This document shows positions 15,655 through 24,501 of a stretch of DNA of 43,976 nucleotides, in pieces. The number at the start of each line of letters is the position of its first letter. Position 1 is the first letter of the stretch. The notes beneath the pieces are model-generated. The model was given only the letters and a program-made list of their open reading frames with translations, was not told the DNA's origin and did not search any database. The DNA is from an uncultured Mucilaginibacter sp. (lineage in GTDB: Bacteria > Bacteroidota > Bacteroidia > Sphingobacteriales > Sphingobacteriaceae), in assembly GCF_946481715.1 (NCBI RefSeq), contig NZ_CAMLOV010000027.1:1-43976 (forward strand), given 5' to 3'. The translations under genes were made by a program, and so were the position numbers.

Positions 15655-16998
15655 CTAAATTCCCGTATAATTCTGCGGCGTTATTGCTTTCAGCTCTTCT
15701 TTAACGCTATCATTCACTTTTAAAGTATCCACAAACTCGGCTATAGTTTGGGCATTAACCTGTGTATTAGTACGCGTAAGCTCCTTTAAAGCCTCGTACG
15801 GGTTTGGGTACCCTTCGCGGCGAAGGATGGTTTGTATAGCCTCGGCAACTACCGCCCAATTGGCTTCGAGGTGTGCGTTGATGGCCGGTTCATTCAATAA
15901 TAATTTATTCAAACCCTTTATGGTTGATTTAAAGGCGATAAGCGTATGCGCTACCGGCACACCTATGTTGCGCAGAACGGTAGAATCCGTCAGATCGCGT
16001 TGCAGGCGGGAAACAGGCAACTTAGCGGCCAGGTGCTCAAACATCGCGTTAGCAATACCCAGGTTACCCTCGCTGTTTTCAAAATCAATAGGGTTTACTT
16101 TATGCGGCATGGCCGATGAACCTACTTCGCCTGCCTTAATTTTTTGCTTAAAGTAGTTCATGGATATGTAGGTCCAGATGTCGCGGTCGAGGTCGATCAG
16201 GATGTTGTTGATGCGTTTTAAGGCGTCGCACTGGGCGGCAAAATTATCGTAATGCTCTATCTGTGTGGTGAATTGCGACCTGTACAAGCCTAAAATATCA
16301 TTTACAAAATGATTGCCGAAGGCTTTCCAGTCGGTATTTGGGTAGGCAACCTTATGGGCGTTGAAGTTTCCGGTAGCGCCGCCAAACTTGGCAGAGTAAG
16401 GCACATCGCGCAGCAAATGGAGCTGGTTTATTAAACGCTCTACAAACACCTCAATCTCCTTACCCAGGCGTGTAGGCGAGGCCGGCTGCCCGTGCGTATG
16501 CGCCAGCATAGGTATATGTGCCCACTCAGCGGCGTAATGCCTTAGCAGGTCGATAAGCTGGTGCAGGGCGGGCGTATAAACATCATGTATGGCCGCCTTG
16601 AACGAATAAGGGATAGCCGTATTGTTGATATCCTGCGAGGTTAGGCCAAAATGGATAAACTCTTTAAATTCCTGTAAACCCAGTTCATCAAACTTTTTCT
16701 TGATGAAATATTCCACTGCCTTTACATCGTGGTTGGTTGTTTTTTCGATGTCTTTTATTGCGGCAGCATCTGCTTCCGAAAAATTCCTGTAAATATCCCG
16801 TAACTTTTCGCTTTGTGTGCCGTCAAAAAGTTCTAACTGCGGTACCGGCAGCGAATGCAGGGCCAGGAAATATTCAATTTCTACAAGTACCCGGTATTTA
16901 ATTAAGGCAAACTCCGAAAAATAAGCAGCTAATTCTGCTGTGGCATTACGGTAACGCCCGTCGATAGGTGATATGGCGGTAAGGGAATTTAATTCCAT
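15655..16998 (-). CDS. purB: Adenylosuccinate lyase
   Basis: 447 residues. It opens with LNSLTAISPIDGRYR and carries the fumarase/aspartase superfamily signature SSAMPHKVNPIDFENSEGN at about residues 285-303, with LTSQDINNTA and the catalytic-His region MLAHTHGQPASPTRLGKE. It removes fumarate from SAICAR and from adenylosuccinate, serving both de novo purine synthesis and the IMP-to-AMP branch. The start region PIDGRYRNAT matches the bacterial PurB type. A TATCTTTG promoter element lies 13 bases upstream of the ATG, giving a very short leader. The REP-like element sits just past its stop. Confidence 0.96.
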   Translation of the reverse strand: MELNSLTAISPIDGRYRNATAELAAYFSEFALIKYRVLVEIEYFLALHSLPVPQLELFDGTQSEKLRDIYRNFSEADAAAIKDIEKTTNHDVKAVEYFIKKKFDELGLQEFKEFIHFGLTSQDINNTAIPYSFKAAIHDVYTPALHQLIDLLRHYAAEWAHIPMLAHTHGQPASPTRLGKEIEVFVERLINQLHLLRDVPYSAKFGGATGNFNAHKVAYPNTDWKAFGNHFVNDILGLYRSQFTTQIEHYDNFAAQCDALKRINNILIDLDRDIWTYISMNYFKQKIKAGEVGSSAMPHKVNPIDFENSEGNLGIANAMFEHLAAKLPVSRLQRDLTDSTVLRNIGVPVAHTLIAFKSTIKGLNKLLLNEPAINAHLEANWAVVAEAIQTILRREGYPNPYEALKELTRTNTQVNAQTIAEFVDTLKVNDSVKEELKAITPQNYTGI

Positions 16999-17011
16999 GC
17001 GGTTTTTTTCG

Positions 17012-17019
17012 CAAAGATA
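17012..17019 (-). promoter_or_regulatory. -7 promoter element of purB
   Basis: Minus-strand TATCTTTG ends 13 bases before the purB ATG. A second match, TACCTTTG, lies further upstream at about 17060-17067. No clear -33 TTG. Confidence 0.5.
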
Positions 17020-17083
17020 ACAATTTGAAATTAGGTGTGGTTTAAAGATGGTTTGTCAGGCAAAGGTAATTTACAATGGAAAC

Positions 17084-17114
17084 TTTGAAATCTAAAAATG
17101 TTTCCATAGTTTTG
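17084..17114 (+). promoter_or_regulatory. Exact-consensus promoter of the tetR gene
   Basis: TTTG (17084-17087), exactly 19 bases, then TAGTTTTG (17107-17114). This matches the TTTG-N19-TAnnTTTG consensus of the Bacteroidota primary sigma factor. The start site should fall near 17120, inside the operator palindrome and about 8 bases before the ATG. Confidence 0.8.
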
Positions 17115-17128
17115 ACTCCGAAAGTCAA
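17112..17128. promoter_or_regulatory. Operator palindrome at the tetR start
   Basis: TTGACT-CCGAA-AGTCAA is a perfect 6+6 inverted repeat. It overlaps the -7 element, the predicted start site and the first base of the ATG, so a bound repressor would block its own transcription. Length and symmetry suit a TetR dimer. Auto-repression is an inference. Confidence 0.7.
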
Positions 17129-17742
17129 TGAGTCAGGAAGAAAGAATAATAAAGGGCGCACTCGACCTGTTTTTACAGGCCGGCATTAAGAGCGTAACTA
17201 TGGATGACATAGCCCGCCATTTGGGTATGTCGAAAAAAACTATTTACCAGTTTTTTGGCGACAAGAATGAATTGGTTGTCGCCCTGGTAAAAGACAGGCT
17301 GAAAGAAGATGAACGGCAGATAAACGAGATCATCAGTAGTTCGGCAAACGTTATTGAGGAGATGATCAATATGATGAAATGCTCGGAGGATATTTTTTCG
17401 AGGATAAACCCTATCGTGTTTCATGATATGCAGAAATACCACCCGGATGCCTGGCAGGAGTTTCAGCGGTTTAAGGCCGAAGTAATCATCAATAAACTGG
17501 AGGAACTTCTGATAAAAGGTATGAACCAGGGTTTCATTCGTGCTGATATCGACGTAAAGATATTGGCAACCATGCGCGTAAACCAGGTAGAAATGGGCTT
17601 TAACACCCAAATATTCCCGATAGCGCACTTTAACAGCTGGAAGGTACAGGTGCAATTGCTGGAACATTTTAATTATGGCATTTGTACATTAAAAGGGCAC
17701 GAGCTACTGGATAAGTACAAAGAACAAAACACAAACAAATAA
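17128..17742 (+). CDS. TetR family repressor of the efflux operon
   Basis: 204 residues. The N-terminal helix-turn-helix is clear: AGIKSVTMDDIARHLGMSKK then TIYQFFGDKNELV (about residues 18-50). The C-terminal ligand-binding part is variable, as usual. It lies directly upstream of, and in the same direction as, the TolC-MFP-RND genes, the standard place for their repressor. Its promoter is overlapped by a palindrome, and a related inverted repeat lies between it and the TolC gene. The ligand is unknown. The ATG at 17128 is the only start consistent with the promoter. Confidence 0.92.
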   Translation: MSQEERIIKGALDLFLQAGIKSVTMDDIARHLGMSKKTIYQFFGDKNELVVALVKDRLKEDERQINEIISSSANVIEEMINMMKCSEDIFSRINPIVFHDMQKYHPDAWQEFQRFKAEVIINKLEELLIKGMNQGFIRADIDVKILATMRVNQVEMGFNTQIFPIAHFNSWKVQVQLLEHFNYGICTLKGHELLDKYKEQNTNK

Positions 17743-17752
17743 TAAAACCTGC

Positions 17753-17768
17753 TGACATAGGGCTGTCA
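17753..17768. promoter_or_regulatory. Candidate second operator upstream of the TolC gene
   Basis: TGACA-TAGGGC-TGTCA, a 5+5 inverted repeat. Read on the minus strand it starts TTGAC like the tetR operator, but the half-sites are one base further apart. It lies in the 84-base gap between tetR and the TolC gene, just before a weak TTTCTTTG promoter-like element. Confidence 0.45.
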
Positions 17769-17826
17769 AACAAAAGAATTTCTTTGCAGGGTGATAAAAC
17801 TAAACATACAACAACCTATCATATAT

Positions 17827-19185
17827 ATGAATATTAAAATGAAACGATTACTGCTTATGATACTGTTTGCTACTGCAGGCCTTAAAGGCTTTTCGCAGAC
17901 GCAACCGGCACCTCAAACTTATAGCTTTACCATAACGGATGCCGTTAATTATGCCTATGAGCACCGCGATTCGATTGTAAATGCTGCCTTAGATGTTAAA
18001 AGTGCCGATTACCGTGTAAAAGAAATTATTGGGCAAGGCTTTCCGCAAATAGACGGTACTGCATCTATTCAGGATTATTTAAAGATACCTACTACGTTAT
18101 TGCCGGGCGAAGTTTTTGGCGCACCAGCAGGTACGTTTATCCCGGTTAAGTTCGGCGTTAAATATTCTTCAAACTTAGGCATTAACGCCAGCCAACTTTT
18201 ATTCGACCCGAGTTATATTGTAGGCTTGCAGGGACGTAAAACATATAAAGAGCTTTACAACAGAGCTTATAACCGGACTAAAATTGAAATGAATGTAGCC
18301 GTTACCAAAGCTTATTATCAGCTATTGGTGAACATAGAACAAATCAGGCTTTTGGACGCTAACATCGCGCAACTTAAGCATAGGCAAGATCAAACAGTGG
18401 CGCAAAATAAACAGGGCGTTGTAGAAAAGATTGATGTTGACCGTATCACCGTACAATATAATAACCTGGTAACTAGCCGCGAGAATACTGTGCGTCTATT
18501 GGCGCTAAATTATCAGGTACTGAAATTTCAAATAGGTATGCCGATAGACTATAATCTAACGCTAAGAAGCGGGCTGCAAGATATTAAACTGGAAGAGGGC
18601 GTAGCGGAAATATCAGCCGATACCGCAGCCTATAAAAATCGTGCGGAATATGGTATCATGGAAACAAGTTTACAACTAAATAAATTTGATCTTAAACGGG
18701 TTAAGGCTCAGTTTTTACCTACGCTATCGGCTAATGCAGCATATACTTACTCTTATCAGAATAATAGTTTTAGTGATTTGTATAGCACAAGCTTTCCATC
18801 AAGTTATATTGGAATTACTTTAAAGGTTCCCATTTTCAGCGGGTTTCAAAGAACGAACCGTGTTAAGCAGTCGCAAATAACAGTATTGAAAGCCGAGAAT
18901 AGCCTTGCACATGCAAAAAACGGCTTTAACCTCGCTGCTCAATCGGCGAAAACGCTATACTTCAATGGTTTGCAAACTCTTAATAATCAAAGGCGTAGCC
19001 AGGAATTAGCCCGCGAAGTATTGCGTGTTGCAAATATCAAGTATCAGCAAGGAGTTGGAAGCAGCATAGAAGTTACGCAGGCACAAACAGATCTGCAAAA
19101 CGCCGATAATGAATATATAAAAGGGCTTTACGATGCACTGGTAAGCAAAGTAGACCTTGATAGGGCATACGGACGAATTCAATAA
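17827..19185 (+). CDS. TolC-family outer-membrane efflux protein
   Basis: About 452 residues. A signal peptide (KRLLLMILFATAGLKGFSQ) is followed by two OEP repeats rich in long helices, for example LDVKSADYRVKEIIGQGFPQ and later ELAREVLRVANIKYQQGVGS, the usual end-of-helix glycine motif. It forms the trimeric outer-membrane tunnel of a tripartite pump with the MFP and RND proteins encoded next. The ATG at 17827 was taken; the ATG at 17839 is nearly as good, and a GTG at 17791 would put extra residues before the signal peptide. The gap to the MFP gene is 32 bases. Confidence 0.92.
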   Translation: MNIKMKRLLLMILFATAGLKGFSQTQPAPQTYSFTITDAVNYAYEHRDSIVNAALDVKSADYRVKEIIGQGFPQIDGTASIQDYLKIPTTLLPGEVFGAPAGTFIPVKFGVKYSSNLGINASQLLFDPSYIVGLQGRKTYKELYNRAYNRTKIEMNVAVTKAYYQLLVNIEQIRLLDANIAQLKHRQDQTVAQNKQGVVEKIDVDRITVQYNNLVTSRENTVRLLALNYQVLKFQIGMPIDYNLTLRSGLQDIKLEEGVAEISADTAAYKNRAEYGIMETSLQLNKFDLKRVKAQFLPTLSANAAYTYSYQNNSFSDLYSTSFPSSYIGITLKVPIFSGFQRTNRVKQSQITVLKAENSLAHAKNGFNLAAQSAKTLYFNGLQTLNNQRRSQELAREVLRVANIKYQQGVGSSIEVTQAQTDLQNADNEYIKGLYDALVSKVDLDRAYGRIQ

Positions 19186-19217
19186 ACAACTAAACTCACA
19201 TATATACTCCATATAAA

Positions 19218-20318
19218 ATGAAAAAATTATTATACATACCGGCCATACTATTACTGGCAGCATGCTCAAAACCAAAAGATAAAAAGGCCGAACTGGCCGA
19301 TCTGCAGAAACAGCAACAGGAGATAAACACAAAAATCACCAAACTGCAAAGCGAAATAGGCACCGTAGATTCATCAAAAGCGGTGGAAGTTGGCGCGCTG
19401 GAAATTAAAACCGGCAAGTTTGTAAACTATGTACAAATACAAGGTAAAATAGATGCACAGGATAACGTAACCGCATATCCGCAATCGCCGGGTACTATTA
19501 CGGCCATTAACGTAAAAGTGGGCCAGCATGTAAGCAAAGGGCAAGTACTTGCACAGTTAGATGCAAGCGTATTAGCACAACAAATTGCACAAAACGAAGC
19601 CACCGTTAGTCTAAACCAAACACTTTACAACAGGCAAAAGAACCTTTGGGACCAAAAAATAGGTACAGAAGTACAATATTTAACAGCGCAAACCACTTTG
19701 CAAGCCAGCAAAAAAGCATTGCAGGCACTACGTCAACAAGCTGGTCAATTCCGTATTTTGTCGCCAATAAGCGGCACAGTGGACCAAATGGACCTTAAAT
19801 TGGGTCAGGTAGCACAACCCGGGCAAACAGGGATAAGAATAGTGAACGCCGACTTTTTAAAAGTAAAAGCAGATGTGCCCGAATCATACGCGGGCAGCGT
19901 AAACACCGGCAACCAGGTGCTAATTTTGGTGCCGGATGCACATGATTCCTTAACCACCAGCGTAACATTCGCTGCTAAAGCTATCGATCCAACATCGCGC
20001 AGTTTTGCCGTTGAGATTAAATTGCCGGTGCGCAAGTCACTTCGCCCTAACATGACTGCGATTATAAAAATCGCCAACTACTCAAAAAACGATGCAATAG
20101 CTATACCGGTAAAAGCGGTTCAACGCTCAGAAGCAGGAGATTATGTTTACCTGCATGTAAATGGCATTGCTAAGCGTACGCCTATAAAAGTTGGCGCAAC
20201 TTATGGCGGCGGGTCAGAAATTTTATCCGGCTTAAAAGTTGGCGATCAATTGATAACCGATGGCGTTACCGATATTGAGGATGGCGACAAAGTAAAAGTT
20301 ACGCAGACAGCTAATTAA
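19218..20318 (+). CDS. RND efflux periplasmic adaptor (membrane fusion protein), lipoprotein
   Basis: 366 residues. The signal peptide KKLLYIPAILLLAACSKPK has lipobox LAAC, so the protein is probably lipid-anchored, unlike adaptors held by a transmembrane helix. A short coiled coil (AELADLQKQQQEINTKITKL) is an N-terminal extra. The biotinyl-lipoyl-like domain is split around a helical hairpin: GTITAINVKVGQHVSKGQVL and later ILSPISGTVDQMDLKLGQVA. The beta-barrel and membrane-proximal domain follow (DGVTDIEDGDKVKV at the end). It links the RND pump to the TolC channel. It begins 32 bases after the TolC gene and ends 22 bases before the RND gene. Confidence 0.95.
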   Translation: MKKLLYIPAILLLAACSKPKDKKAELADLQKQQQEINTKITKLQSEIGTVDSSKAVEVGALEIKTGKFVNYVQIQGKIDAQDNVTAYPQSPGTITAINVKVGQHVSKGQVLAQLDASVLAQQIAQNEATVSLNQTLYNRQKNLWDQKIGTEVQYLTAQTTLQASKKALQALRQQAGQFRILSPISGTVDQMDLKLGQVAQPGQTGIRIVNADFLKVKADVPESYAGSVNTGNQVLILVPDAHDSLTTSVTFAAKAIDPTSRSFAVEIKLPVRKSLRPNMTAIIKIANYSKNDAIAIPVKAVQRSEAGDYVYLHVNGIAKRTPIKVGATYGGGSEILSGLKVGDQLITDGVTDIEDGDKVKVTQTAN

Positions 20319-20340
20319 TTAACCTGATCTATTACATATT

Positions 20341-23300
20341 ATGAAAGATCTGAAAAAAGAATTTGGCCCTTCAAGCTGGGCCATTGATAATAAAACCGCC
20401 ATTTACGTGCTTATATTTCTGATAAGCGCAATGGGGTTGATCAGCTACAATAACCTGCCGAAGGAGAACTTCCCGGATATTGATATCCCGAAAATATTTA
20501 TCACTACTGTGTTTAGGGGGCAGTCGCCACAAAATATAGAGAATTTGGTGACTAAGCAGTTGGAGAAACACTTAAAATCGCTGAAAGGCTTAAAAAAGGT
20601 TACCTCTAATTCGGTACAAAACGTATCTATCATTACGGCGGAATTTAATACCAATGTGGAGATAAAAGATGCAAAGGTGGAAGTGAAGGATGCCGTTGAT
20701 AAGGCCAAGCAAGATTTGCCCCAGAACGATGATAACTATACAGAACCGAATATTTCTGATATCAACGTTTCCGACCTGCCTATCCTCTACGTAAACATGT
20801 CGGGCGATTACGACCTGAAGAAGCTGAAAGAGTACTCAGATTTATTAAAGGATGAAATAGAAAGCTATAAAGAAATATCAAAGGTTGACCAAATAGGCGC
20901 TTTAACGCCCGAGATACAGATCAATGTTGATTTGAATAAGATGGCTGCGGCACAAATAGGCTTCGCTGATATTATTCAGGCAATAGGTACAGAAAATATC
21001 CTTTCATCTGCGGGTACCATCAAAATGGATGGTGTACGCCGCAGTATAGATATTAAGCAAGATTTTAAAAATGCCGAGCAGGTGCAGGCCATGGTTATCC
21101 GTAACCCAAAAGGCCAGGCAGTTTATTTGCGCGATATTGCAGATGTAAGGGATTCGTTTTTGGAGCAGGAAAGTTACGCCCGTTTAAAAACGCCCGAAGG
21201 CAAAGGATTTAAAAATGTAATTACCCTTGCAGTAAGTAAAAGGGCGGGCGAGAACCTCATCGAATCGTCAAACAAAATAAACGCCCTGATCAAGGAAAAA
21301 CAGAAAACTACTTTCCCCAAAGGTTTGGCCATTACCGTAACCGGCGATCAAAGCAATAAAACACGTACCACGCTGAATGACCTGATCAACACCATCATCA
21401 TCGGTTTTATACTGGTAACCGTTATCCTGATGTTTTTTATGGGTACTACCAACGCCATATTTGTGGCGCTCTCGGTACCGTTATCCTGTTTTATTGCCTT
21501 TTTAGTGATGCCGTGGATTGGGTTTACGTTCAACATGATCGTGCTGTTCTCCTTCCTGCTTGCGCTGGGTATAGTAGTGGATGATGCTATTGTGGTAATA
21601 GAAAACACGCACCGTATTTTTGCCAATGGCCGCGTTCCTATAAAGGAGGCCGCAAAAACAGCCGCGGGCGAAGTATTCCTGCCGGTGTTTTCGGGAACCA
21701 TGACAACGCTTGCGCCGTTTATCCCACTGGCATTCTGGAATAGCATCATTGGGGATTTTATGTTCTTCCTGCCTATAACGCTAATTATTACCCTGTTGGC
21801 ATCATTGGTGGTGGCCTATATCATGAACCCGGTTTTCGCGGTTGATTTTATGAAACCCCACCACGACGGTGAACACGATAACCCTAAGTTTGATAAGGCA
21901 ACCAAACGTGCCATGATTTACCTTGGCATAGCTACCGTTGTTGGTTATCTCATCAATTTCGGCTTTGGTAACTTTATGGTAGTTATAATTATACTATATC
22001 TACTAAACCATTTTGTTTTCTTAAGATGGATAGATAAGTTCCAGAAAAATGCCTGGCCAAGGTTCCAGGACTGGTACGCAAGGGTATTGGAGCGCGCTGT
22101 TAAACGCCCGGTTACGATGCTGCTGGGTACTTTTGTACTATTCGTTGTGGCTATTGTAGCAACAGCCATGTTTGGTAAAACCCCGGAATTTTTCCCGGCG
22201 GGCGACCCTAACTTTGCCTACGTATACGTAACAATGCCCATAGGTACCGACCAGGCTACTACTGATGCGGTTGCAAAAAAAGTAGAACAGCGTGTAGCGC
22301 AAGTGGTTGAACCGGATAAAGAAATCGTTACCTCTATTATCACCAACGTTACCAAGAGCGTATCTGATCCGCAGGACGAAGACCAGGGCGATTACCAGAA
22401 CAAAGCCAAGGTTACAGTGGCGTTTGAAGAATTTGGCAAACGTAATGGTAAGGATACCAAACAGATACTGATCAATATACGGAAAGCCGTACAAGGTTTC
22501 CCGGGCGTAAAAATAGCTGTAGCACAGGAAGCCGGTGGGCCGCCCGTACAAAAAGATATCAGTTTGGAAATTGCCGGCGACAATATTGATACCCTGGTAC
22601 ATGTTGCCAGTAATTTAAAAAATTACCTGGCCAAACAAAACATTGCCGGTATTGAAAATTTAGTAGCCGACGTGGAAAGCGATAAGCCGGAAATTGTATT
22701 TGATATCGACCGTGAAAGGGCAAACCGTGAAGGGATATCTACCAAAACAATAAACGATAACCTGGGTGCTGCAATATTTGGCGCCAAAGCTGCCGATTTT
22801 AGAAACACCAAAGAGGATGATTATAAAATAATGGTTCGTGCTTTGCCGGAGCAACGTAGCAACATTGATGAGCTGCGCAACTTAAAAGTAACCTACCGCG
22901 ATATGGCAACAGGCGGAGCAATACGCCAGGTGCCCATATCAGCGTTTACCGATGTGCGTTACAGCAACACCTTTAGCAACATCAAACATAAGCAACAGCA
23001 CAGGGTGTTAACTTTATCGTCAAGCGTTATAAAACCATACAACGCAAACGAAGTGAATGCCAATATTTTGAAAGCTTTAGCCAACTTTAGGCACCCGGAT
23101 GATGTAATTATTCGCCAGGGTGGCGGCCAGGAAGACCAATTGGACGCTGTGAAATTCCTTGGAAGCGCTCTATTAACCTCTTTCGGTTTGATATTGATCA
23201 TCCTGATGATCCAATTCAACTCTGTAGGTAAAACACTTATCATTATCAGCGAGATATTCTTTAGTATTATCGGCGTGTTACTGGGCTGTACCATCTTTGG

Positions 23301-23769
23301 TATGACGATGGCGATTGTAATGACCGGTGTAGGTATCATAGCCCTTGCTGGTGTGGTAGTACGTAACGGTATATTGCTGGTAGAGTTTACCGATATGCTG
23401 ATAGAACAAGGCACCAGCCTGCACGATGCCGTTGTAGAAGCCGGCCATACCCGTATGACACCGGTGTTGCTTACCGCAACCGCTGCCATCTTAGGTTTAA
23501 TACCATTGGCCGTAGGTTTCAATATCGATTTTGTGGGCTTATTCACTCACTTTGAACCGCATATCCACTTTGGTGGCGATAACGTTGCTTTTTGGGGGCC
23601 ATTAGCCTGGACGATGATCTTCGGTCTTGCTTTTGCAACTACTATCACCCTGATATTGGTGCCATGTATGTACATTATCCGTGTAAACATGAAGAATTAT
23701 TTCTTCGGTAACCAGGATGAGAAGAAAGCTGAAGAAAAACGCAAGTTAGAATTAGCCGACGCGAGGTAA
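20341..23769 (+). CDS. RND efflux transporter permease
   Basis: 1,142 residues, in the normal range for the family. It has the RND layout: TM1 near the N-terminus, a large periplasmic loop, TM2-6, a second large loop, and TM7-12. TM4 holds the proton-relay pair in LGIVVDDAIVVIENTH (D414, D415). The N-terminus PKENFPDIDIPKIFI and the loop FRGQSPQNIENLVTKQLE are typical. It exports drugs, dyes or metabolites by proton antiport, in complex with the adaptor and TolC. The sequence is nearer the Bacteroidota AcrB-like branch than the CusA metal branch, as no Met-rich metal sites are seen. The substrate is unknown. Confidence 0.96.
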   Translation: MKDLKKEFGPSSWAIDNKTAIYVLIFLISAMGLISYNNLPKENFPDIDIPKIFITTVFRGQSPQNIENLVTKQLEKHLKSLKGLKKVTSNSVQNVSIITAEFNTNVEIKDAKVEVKDAVDKAKQDLPQNDDNYTEPNISDINVSDLPILYVNMSGDYDLKKLKEYSDLLKDEIESYKEISKVDQIGALTPEIQINVDLNKMAAAQIGFADIIQAIGTENILSSAGTIKMDGVRRSIDIKQDFKNAEQVQAMVIRNPKGQAVYLRDIADVRDSFLEQESYARLKTPEGKGFKNVITLAVSKRAGENLIESSNKINALIKEKQKTTFPKGLAITVTGDQSNKTRTTLNDLINTIIIGFILVTVILMFFMGTTNAIFVALSVPLSCFIAFLVMPWIGFTFNMIVLFSFLLALGIVVDDAIVVIENTHRIFANGRVPIKEAAKTAAGEVFLPVFSGTMTTLAPFIPLAFWNSIIGDFMFFLPITLIITLLASLVVAYIMNPVFAVDFMKPHHDGEHDNPKFDKATKRAMIYLGIATVVGYLINFGFGNFMVVIIILYLLNHFVFLRWIDKFQKNAWPRFQDWYARVLERAVKRPVTMLLGTFVLFVVAIVATAMFGKTPEFFPAGDPNFAYVYVTMPIGTDQATTDAVAKKVEQRVAQVVEPDKEIVTSIITNVTKSVSDPQDEDQGDYQNKAKVTVAFEEFGKRNGKDTKQILINIRKAVQGFPGVKIAVAQEAGGPPVQKDISLEIAGDNIDTLVHVASNLKNYLAKQNIAGIENLVADVESDKPEIVFDIDRERANREGISTKTINDNLGAAIFGAKAADFRNTKEDDYKIMVRALPEQRSNIDELRNLKVTYRDMATGGAIRQVPISAFTDVRYSNTFSNIKHKQQHRVLTLSSSVIKPYNANEVNANILKALANFRHPDDVIIRQGGGQEDQLDAVKFLGSALLTSFGLILIILMIQFNSVGKTLIIISEIFFSIIGVLLGCTIFGMTMAIVMTGVGIIALAGVVVRNGILLVEFTDMLIEQGTSLHDAVVEAGHTRMTPVLLTATAAILGLIPLAVGFNIDFVGLFTHFEPHIHFGGDNVAFWGPLAWTMIFGLAFATTITLILVPCMYIIRVNMKNYFFGNQDEKKAEEKRKLELADAR

Positions 23770-23792
23770 TAACTGATCTTACATAAATGCAT

Positions 23793-23822
23793 GGGCCGCG
23801 TTTTATTACGTGGCCCTTTTTT
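23793..23822 (+). terminator. Terminator of the efflux operon
   Basis: Stem GGGCCGCG / CGTGGCCC (8 pairs, one G-U), loop TTTTATTA, then six T. It lies 24 bases after the RND stop. Confidence 0.88.
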
Positions 23823-23839
23823 GTTGTAACTAAAGTGTA

Positions 23840-23874
23840 AGTTGCTGTATGTATAGTTGCTGTAAATTTAGTTG
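23840..23874 (+). repeat. AGTTG motif repeated at 15-base intervals
   Basis: AGTTGCTGTA occurs at 23840-23849 and 23855-23864, and AGTTG again at 23870-23874. The start-to-start spacing is 15 bases each time. It lies just upstream of the DUF4126-like gene, whose likely -7 element is AACCTTTG at about 23880. It could be a regulator's direct-repeat site, or chance. Confidence 0.3.
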
Positions 23875-23906
23875 AAACAACCTTTGTAGCAGTGTGTTGT
23901 AGTGCT

Positions 23907-24398
23907 ATGGCAAGCATACTTCAAACACCGGCGGCCAAAGCCGCAGCATTGGGTTTAATAGCTGGCATGCGTACCTTTTACGCACCGGCGGTATTAACCC
24001 ACATGTACAGCAGGCATCCTGCCAAACACCTCAATGGTTCGCCTTTAGCGTTTATGCAAACTATCACAGCTTCAAAAGTTTTTAAAGTGCTTGCTGCAGG
24101 CGAATTGGTGGGCGATAAAATGCCAACCGCGCCAAACCGTACAGCGGTGCCGGGCTTGGTGGGTAGGGCGCTCTCGGGGATATTAAGCGGCGCCGTGGTT
24201 TACAAAGCCAGCGGTAAGCACCCTATAATTGGTGCATTGATAGGTGGGGCGACCGCAGTTGCATCTACATTTGGATGCTTTTTCCTTCGTAAAGCGGTAG
24301 GTAAAAGCACCGGGCTTCCCGATCCATATATTGGTGTTATTGAAGATGCCCTGGTAATTGGCACAGGTATAACTGTAGCCCGTAACGCCCGATTTTAA
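23907..24398 (+). CDS. DUF4126-like membrane protein
   Basis: 163 residues with several small-residue-rich hydrophobic segments, for example AAKAAALGLIAGMRTFYAPA near the N-terminus and HPIIGALIGGATAVASTFGC. The GMRTF motif, a following GDKMP segment, the GRALSGILSGA helix and the PDPYIGVIEDALVIGTG ending fit DUF4126-type inner-membrane proteins. The function is unknown. I chose the ATG at 23907 over an upstream in-frame start because the family begins with a short N-terminus. It stands alone between the efflux operon and a second TetR gene. Confidence 0.65.
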   Translation: MASILQTPAAKAAALGLIAGMRTFYAPAVLTHMYSRHPAKHLNGSPLAFMQTITASKVFKVLAAGELVGDKMPTAPNRTAVPGLVGRALSGILSGAVVYKASGKHPIIGALIGGATAVASTFGCFFLRKAVGKSTGLPDPYIGVIEDALVIGTGITVARNARF

Positions 24399-24501
24399 CA
24401 TTTGAATATCATCTTTTAATGTCGGCTATACAGTTGAAGCTGAAAAATTGATATTTTTGTTAAATAAGTCAGGAATACAATACTTTACACGAGGGCATTA
24501 A

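Noticed and set aside
17173..17667. Open frame antisense to tetR
   Set aside because: Covers the whole regulator gene in the opposite direction and has no recognisable features.
22959..23546. Long open frame on the strand opposite the RND permease
   Set aside because: It lies wholly inside a clear RND gene and its residues are unlike any family; such antisense frames arise from codon bias.
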